Source of the DNA: CAVTJL01 sp963735065
GTDB lineage: Bacteria; Pseudomonadota; Alphaproteobacteria; Geminicoccales; Geminicoccaceae
NCBI GenBank assembly: GCA_963735065.1
Contig: CAVTJL010000001.1
Coordinates: 1,488,001-1,552,000 of the forward strand
Reading direction: 5' to 3'
Length of the DNA: 64,000 bases
Shown: piece after piece, positions 56,074 to 64,000 of the stretch
Layout: each line of letters begins with the position of its first letter
Numbering within the stretch: position 1 is the first letter of the stretch
The notes under the pieces: model-generated
Told to the model about the DNA's origin: nothing
Databases searched by the model: none
Seen by the model: only the letters and a program-made list of their open reading frames with translations
Translations under genes and position numbers: made by a program

Positions 56074-56502
56074 ATGAGCGCAGGCCTAGGGATTCGCACG
56101 GCTCTGGCGCTGGCTGTAGGCGCGGTGATCGGCGGCTGGAGCGTTGCCGGCTCGGCCGCAGGGACGGGCAGCACGGTCGACCTTCACAAAGAGATCGAGG
56201 CCGCGATCGAGCACGCGACCTACGCCGCCGACGGCAAGACGCTGTCCGAGGCGCACATGCATCTGCATCACGTCATCAACTGCCTCGTAGGCCCGGACGG
56301 TCAGGCCTTCGATGCCAAGGCGTTGAATCCCTGCAAGAGCCTTGGCAACGGCATCCTGCCGGACACGACCGGCGCCTCGCAGAAGAAGGAGTTCGAGGCC
56401 GCCCTGGCGAAGGCCGAGGCCGGCCTTGGCAGCAAGCAGATGAAGACCGCGAAGGCGGATGCCGCCGAGGTCGCGAGCATGCTCAAGAAGGATACGATGT
56501 AA
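56074..56502 (+). CDS. Small exported His-rich protein (142 aa)
   Basis: ATG 56074 has AAGGGAG eight bases before it. The N-terminus RTALALAVGAVIGGWSVAGS is a signal peptide. The mature part has YAADGKTLSEAHMHLHHVIN, a His-rich helix, and ends in a helical Lys/Ala-rich tail. It resembles small metal-binding (SmbP-like) proteins by composition; homology is not clear. Two cysteines (NCLVG and NPCKS) may form a bond. It is not coupled to the tRNA on the other strand. Confidence 0.65.
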   Translation: MSAGLGIRTALALAVGAVIGGWSVAGSAAGTGSTVDLHKEIEAAIEHATYAADGKTLSEAHMHLHHVINCLVGPDGQAFDAKALNPCKSLGNGILPDTTGASQKKEFEAALAKAEAGLGSKQMKTAKADAAEVASMLKKDTM

Positions 56503-56583
56503 TCCGGCCGGCGGCGCCCCGCGTGGGCGCCGCCAGCCGCATGAGCCGCCGTCCGAGGCAGGACTCTGGCGTGGGCCGCAACC

Positions 56584-58749
<2,166 letters not shown>

Positions 58750-58838
58750 AAAGCTACCTCCTGAGTTCCCGGACGAGAGCAACACGCGAGCGGCCCCCCG
58801 ACGCAGGGGCTACCCGCGCCAAAAGACCATGTCGACCT

Positions 58839-60677
58839 TCAGTCGATCGCCACGTCGTGGTTGAGAGCGGCATGATCGGCATCGTCGTTCCGCGTGTTCA
58901 GCAACCGGTCGAGTCCCCCGAGCCGTGACCCGTGATCCTCGCCCTCGGTAGACCGGTCGCCCGCAAGCGCCCGCCTCGCTCCACCAACGCGGAAAGCGAG
59001 CAGGCTGGCACGCCAATGCCGACGTGCCTCCGCGTCGAGGCGCTCCGCGAGAGCGGCCGCGACGAAGGGGCTGTCCGCCAGCAATTGGTCCACGAGCCCG
59101 GCAAAACCGTATCGCGACAAGTGGTTCCGCAGCGCTGTGGCGTCAAGATCGCCGCCCTGGGCGTACCAGCTCAGCATCTCGACCCGTAGCTGGTCGAGTC
59201 GGCGATCGGGGAGCTCGATGGCGGCCAGGTCCTCCTCCGCCTCGACGAGCAGCTCCGGATCGCGCAGGACCGGCCCGAGCAGGCGTCGCTGGTGGGCGAG
59301 AAGGGGATCGGCCGCGCGCAGCGCAACGCTCGCGGGCTCGGGAGATCGCTCGAATCCGCGCTCCGATCCGCTCCGGGTGCCGCGGTACGGGGTAGGTCCG
59401 GAGGGCCGGCGCGATGGCCAGAGCGTCTGCAGGCGCTCACGAAATGCCGCACCGTAGTGACGCCGGACCTCCATGTCGCCGACACGGCGGACGAGGTCGC
59501 GCAGCCGCCGGGCTAGGTCGGCTCGACGCTCGGGTGTGTCGATGGGGGCTGCACTGTGCTCCGATCGCCACAGGAAATCGACGAGCGCCAGCGGCTTTGC
59601 CAGCGCGTCGCGCAGCGCCTCGGGGCCACGCGCGGCCAGAAGGCTGTCCGGGTCCTCGCCGGCCGGCAGGAGAGCGATCCTGAGCGAGCGCCCTGCTCTC
59701 AACAGGGGCAGCGCCCGCTCGGCGGCCCGGCGCGCGGCCCGAAGGCCGGCGTCGTCGCCATCGAGACAGAGCAAGGGCTCGGCCGCAACCTTCCAGGCCG
59801 CCTCGAGCTGGGCTTCCGTGATCGCCGTGCCGAGCGGGGCCACGGCTCCCTCGATGCCCGCGCGAACGAGCGCGATAACGTCCATATAGCCTTCGGCCAC
59901 CACAAGGGTGCCGGCCTCGCGCGCCGACCGCGTCGCCGCCGCCAGGTTGTAGAGCAGGCTGCCCTTGTGGAAGAGCTCGGTGTCGGCGGTGTTGAGGTAC
60001 TTCGCCTTGGCCTCGCCCAAGGCACGGCCGCCGAAGCCCACGGGCCGGCCGCGCGCGTCCTCGATCGGGAACATCAGGCGGTGGCGAAAGCGGTCGAAGC
60101 TCTCCCGGCTGTCCTCGGCGACCGCGATCAGCCCCGCCGCCACGAGCTGGCGCTCGGTGAACCCCTGGGCCATGAGAGCCGCCTTGAGCGCCGTCCGCTC
60201 GAGCGGGGCGTAGCCGAGCTTGAAGCGCCGGGCCGTCGCCGCATCGAGCCCGCGCCGCTCCAGATAGGCCCGGGCCTCATGCCCGCCCTCGCTCCAGAGG
60301 CGCCGCTCGAGAAAGGCTACCGCCGCGGCATTGGCGTCGTAGAGCGTGCGGTCCACGCGCGGGGCCTCGGGGCCGGCACGACGTGGTGCTGGAATGCCGG
60401 TCATCTCGGCCAGCCGCTCGAGGGCGGCGGCGAAGTCGAGCCCATCCAGCGCCATCACGAAGTCGATCGCGTTGCCGTGCGCGCCACAGCCGAAGCAGTG
60501 GTAGAAGCCCTTGTCCTCCGAGACGGTGAAGGACGGCGACTTCTCCTTGTGGAACGGGCAGAGCCCCGTGTGCTCGCGGCCCCGCCGGACCAGCCGGACC
60601 CGGCGCGCCACGATGTCAACCAGGGGCAGGCGGCTCTTGAACTCCTCGAGCGACGGTGCGGTGGGGCTCGTCGTCAC
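58839..60677 (-). CDS. dnaG: DNA primase
   Basis: The 612-residue primase has the CHC2 zinc finger (C40, H43, C61, C64; CPFHKEKSPSF and YHCFGCGAHGNAIDF), the catalytic TOPRIM domain (VVAEGYMDVIAL and LCLDGDDAGLRAARR) and a C-terminal helicase-binding part. GTG 60677 follows AAGGAGG by seven bases. It is transcribed with yqeY before it and rpoD after it. Confidence 0.97.
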   Translation of the reverse strand: MTTSPTAPSLEEFKSRLPLVDIVARRVRLVRRGREHTGLCPFHKEKSPSFTVSEDKGFYHCFGCGAHGNAIDFVMALDGLDFAAALERLAEMTGIPAPRRAGPEAPRVDRTLYDANAAAVAFLERRLWSEGGHEARAYLERRGLDAATARRFKLGYAPLERTALKAALMAQGFTERQLVAAGLIAVAEDSRESFDRFRHRLMFPIEDARGRPVGFGGRALGEAKAKYLNTADTELFHKGSLLYNLAAATRSAREAGTLVVAEGYMDVIALVRAGIEGAVAPLGTAITEAQLEAAWKVAAEPLLCLDGDDAGLRAARRAAERALPLLRAGRSLRIALLPAGEDPDSLLAARGPEALRDALAKPLALVDFLWRSEHSAAPIDTPERRADLARRLRDLVRRVGDMEVRRHYGAAFRERLQTLWPSRRPSGPTPYRGTRSGSERGFERSPEPASVALRAADPLLAHQRRLLGPVLRDPELLVEAEEDLAAIELPDRRLDQLRVEMLSWYAQGGDLDATALRNHLSRYGFAGLVDQLLADSPFVAAALAERLDAEARRHWRASLLAFRVGGARRALAGDRSTEGEDHGSRLGGLDRLLNTRNDDADHAALNHDVAID

Positions 60678-60694
60678 GAGAGCCCTCCTTTAGG

Positions 60695-60710
60695 GCGGCG
60701 GAGCCGCCGC
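60695..60710 (-). terminator. Hairpin before dnaG
   Basis: GCGGCG-GAGC-CGCCGC lies just upstream of the dnaG ribosome site. It may reduce read-through or control dnaG translation, as intergenic hairpins do in other primase operons. Confidence 0.35.
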
Positions 60711-60757
60711 AGGCCCACGCGCGCCGATGTCGACCGCAGCACGGGCCCTGCCGGCCG

Positions 60758-61213
60758 TCAGTGCAGGCGCTCGCAAAGCAGGCGCTTGGCCCGAGTGAAA
60801 TCCATCTGCCCGTTGAAGCGCTCCTTGAGCGTGGCGATCACGCGGCCGGTGTCCTTGAGCCGGGTGGCACCAAGCTCGCGGATGGCTAGCTCCACGGCGG
60901 CGCCGATCTCGCTGTCGCTCATCGGCGCCGGCAGGAAGCGCTCCAGGATGCCGATCTCCTCGGCCTCCTTTTCCGCCAGATCGAGCTGCGCACAGCACTC
61001 GCAGCGCCCGATCTCGGCTTTCCGCTGCTCCACCATGTCGCGGAGCATGGCCCGGATGTCCTCGTCCGCCATTCCCTCGGCAGCGCCCGCCGACCGGCTG
61101 CAGTGATCGCGCTCCTTGAGCGCAGCGAGCACCAGCCGGAGCGTGGCCAGAGCGCGCTCGTCGCCGCGCTCGTTGGCATCCTTGAAGGCCGCATGTAGAC
61201 GTTCACGCAGCAA
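60758..61213 (-). CDS. GatB/YqeY domain protein
   Basis: The 151-residue product has the YqeY pattern: ATLRLVLAALKERDH, EDIRAMLRDMVEQRKAEIG, LDLAEKEAEEIGILERFLPA and LKDTGRVIATLKERFNGQMD. Family members resemble the tail domain of GatB and may act on tRNA, but this is not proven. TTG 61213 follows GAGGAG by eight bases. The segment IGRCECCAQLDL has three cysteines where most members have a YxxGGR pattern. Confidence 0.9.
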   Translation of the reverse strand: MLRERLHAAFKDANERGDERALATLRLVLAALKERDHCSRSAGAAEGMADEDIRAMLRDMVEQRKAEIGRCECCAQLDLAEKEAEEIGILERFLPAPMSDSEIGAAVELAIRELGATRLKDTGRVIATLKERFNGQMDFTRAKRLLCERLH

Positions 61214-61312
61214 GGCAACTACTCCTCATGGGCCGGCGCATTCGCCGCGCGCCTCTTTCGGACGACCATGGCCGCCGGCCCTGCCCAACTCACCTCGAAA
61301 AGCGGGCCTCGC

Positions 61313-61339
61313 TTGACGGCGAGGCCTGTGATGTTACAA
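61313..61339 (+). promoter_or_regulatory. Candidate promoter of carA
   Basis: TTGACG (61313-61318) and TTACAA (61334-61339) are 15 bases apart. It faces carA and leaves a leader of about 80 bases. Confidence 0.4.
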
Positions 61340-61421
61340 CGCAAGCCGACCTGCGCCCGGCGCAGAGCCCGCGCTGCTGCACAGTCGCATTATCTTCAGC
61401 TTTCTCGGAAAACCATCCGTG

Positions 61422-62582
61422 ATGCATGCTCGAGCCAAGCGCTTTCCAACAGCGGCGCTCGCCCTTGAGGACGGCACGATATTCCTTGGCACCGGCCTAG
61501 GCCAGCCCGGACTCCACGTCGGCGAGCTCGTGTTTAACACCGCCATGACCGGCTACCAAGAGATTCTGACCGACCCATCCTATGCCGGCCAGATCGTCAC
61601 CTTCACCTTTCCTCACGTCGGAAATGTGGGTGCGAACTACGAAGATATCGAGGCCTCGGCGCCCGTAGCAAGGGGTCTCGTGGTGCGTGCCGATGTCACG
61701 GAGCCCTCGAGCTGGCGGGCCGCCCAGCCCCTTGCGCGATGGCTCGAGAGCAACGGCATCGCCGCCATCGCGGGTGTCGACACGCGTCGCATCACCCGGC
61801 ATCTCCGCGACATGGGCGCGCAGAATGCGGCCCTGCTCGTGGCCCCCGACGGCCAGCTCGACCTCGAGCGGGTCAAGGCGGAGGCCAAGGCCTTTCCCGG
61901 GCTCGTCGGCATGGATCTCGTGCCCGAGGTGACGGCCCGGCAGCGCTATGGCTGGCGGGAGGGCCTCTGGGAGCTCGGTCATGGCTACGTCGATGGGCCG
62001 GCCGACGGGCCGCACATCGTGGCGCTCGACTACGGCATCAAGCGCAACATCCTGCGCAACCTTGCGGCCGCCGGCTGCCGCGTGACGGTGGTCCCGGCCA
62101 CGACCACCGCCGAGGAGGTGCTGGCGCTCGAGCCCGACGGTGCCTTCCTCTCGAATGGCCCGGGTGACCCCGCGGCGACGGGCGCCTATGCCGTGCCGGT
62201 GATCAGAAAGCTTGTCACGGCCGGCATGCCGGTCTTCGGCATCTGCCTCGGCCATCAGATGCTGGCGCTGGCTGCGGGTGCCAAGACCGAGAAGATGCCC
62301 TTCGGCCATCATGGCGCCAACCACCCGGTCAAGGACCTGACCACCGGGAAGGTCGAGATCACCAGCCAGAACCACGGCTTTGCCGTGGCCGAGACGGAGC
62401 TGCCCTCCGACGTCGAGGTGACGCATCGCTCGCTCTTCGACGGCACGATCCAGGGCCTGCGCCTGCGCGGGCGGCCGGTCTTCTCCGTCCAGTATCATCC
62501 GGAGGCCTCGCCAGGGCCCATGGACAGCCACTATCTCTTCCGCCGCTTCCTGGACCTGGTCCGAGAGGCCGGGGCAGGCTGA
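61422..62582 (+). CDS. carA: Carbamoyl phosphate synthase small subunit
   Basis: The glutaminase subunit (386 residues from ATG 61422; GTG 61419 also possible) has N-terminal LALEDGTIFLGTGLGQPG, VNTAMTGYQE-type text, and a class I glutamine amidotransferase domain with catalytic Cys in FGICLGHQMLALAAGAKTEK and His/Glu in VQYHPEASPGPMDSHYLF. It releases ammonia from glutamine for CarB. It is 120 bases before carB. Confidence 0.96.
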   Translation: MHARAKRFPTAALALEDGTIFLGTGLGQPGLHVGELVFNTAMTGYQEILTDPSYAGQIVTFTFPHVGNVGANYEDIEASAPVARGLVVRADVTEPSSWRAAQPLARWLESNGIAAIAGVDTRRITRHLRDMGAQNAALLVAPDGQLDLERVKAEAKAFPGLVGMDLVPEVTARQRYGWREGLWELGHGYVDGPADGPHIVALDYGIKRNILRNLAAAGCRVTVVPATTTAEEVLALEPDGAFLSNGPGDPAATGAYAVPVIRKLVTAGMPVFGICLGHQMLALAAGAKTEKMPFGHHGANHPVKDLTTGKVEITSQNHGFAVAETELPSDVEVTHRSLFDGTIQGLRLRGRPVFSVQYHPEASPGPMDSHYLFRRFLDLVREAGAG

Positions 62583-62701
62583 GCCACGGCGCCTCCCGCT
62601 CGGGAAGAGCTGCGGCCCCCTCATGTTTCAAGCGCCCGACGATCGGCCTCGCTGACAGGCCGGCCGGCCGGGCCGGTGCCGAGAAAGACGACGACGGACC
62701 C

Positions 62702-64000
<1,299 letters not shown>

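Overview
The window comes from a high-GC alphaproteobacterial chromosome, probably Rhodospirillales-like or Geminicoccales-like. The GC level, the order yqeY-dnaG-rpoD divergent from carA-carB, the SufU-type scaffold, the acidic alphaproteobacterial RpoD and a family of intergenic palindromes all point that way. No rRNA, CRISPR array, integrase or insertion sequence was seen. One tRNA (anticodon CAT, most likely tRNA-Ile2) is present.

Layout. 1-5.3 kb: a truncated DUF1398 gene, a secreted protein, a GFA-type zinc protein, and a 1118-residue SAM-cyclase-AAA-TPR signalling protein. 5.5-16.5 kb: an accessory stretch with a frameshifted sigma-54 activator (AcoR type), an RTX protein, two small membrane proteins, a metallophosphoesterase, a cyclic-nucleotide-binding protein, an orphan CopG-type antitoxin-like protein, a frameshifted HsdR-N-like nuclease, DUF29 and DUF2283 genes, a doubly frameshifted hypothetical gene, and a palindrome-rich block duplicated in tandem (about 330 bp per copy). 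16.4-20.8 kb: a small basic protein and an mdeR-mdeA-mdeB methionine degradation unit. 20.8-22.6 kb: a lactonase-fold protein and a NagD-like phosphatase.

22.7-38.4 kb is the main metabolic island. It holds coxG-coxS-coxL-coxM (a form II CO-dehydrogenase-like molybdenum hydroxylase), two tandem VanZ-domain membrane proteins on the opposite strand, and then maturation genes coxD, coxE and an XdhC split into two overlapping genes. A methyltransferase gene on the other strand follows, then TusA, a MoeA-like/MobA-like fusion, a SufS-like cysteine desulfurase, a SufU-like scaffold and kynB. The sulfur-handling genes sit where they could supply sulfur to the molybdenum site or to Fe-S clusters; that link is inference.

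38.9-47.9 kb: YaiI, a CysQ/IMPase-like phosphatase, UbiD, a thioredoxin-fold protein, a UMF1-type transporter, a GGDEF protein with a degenerate EAL domain, and guaB. 48.1-54.7 kb: a LacI-regulated sugar ABC importer with an IlvD/Edd sugar-acid dehydratase similar to xylonate dehydratase. 54.8-64 kb: an OmpA-type lipoprotein, the tRNA, a small exported His-rich protein, then rpoD, dnaG and yqeY divergent from carA and the start of carB.

Five apparent single-base frameshifts fall in three accessory genes between 5.6 and 15.1 kb, while no shift was noticed in the core or metabolic genes. That pattern suggests gene decay, although local sequencing error is not excluded.
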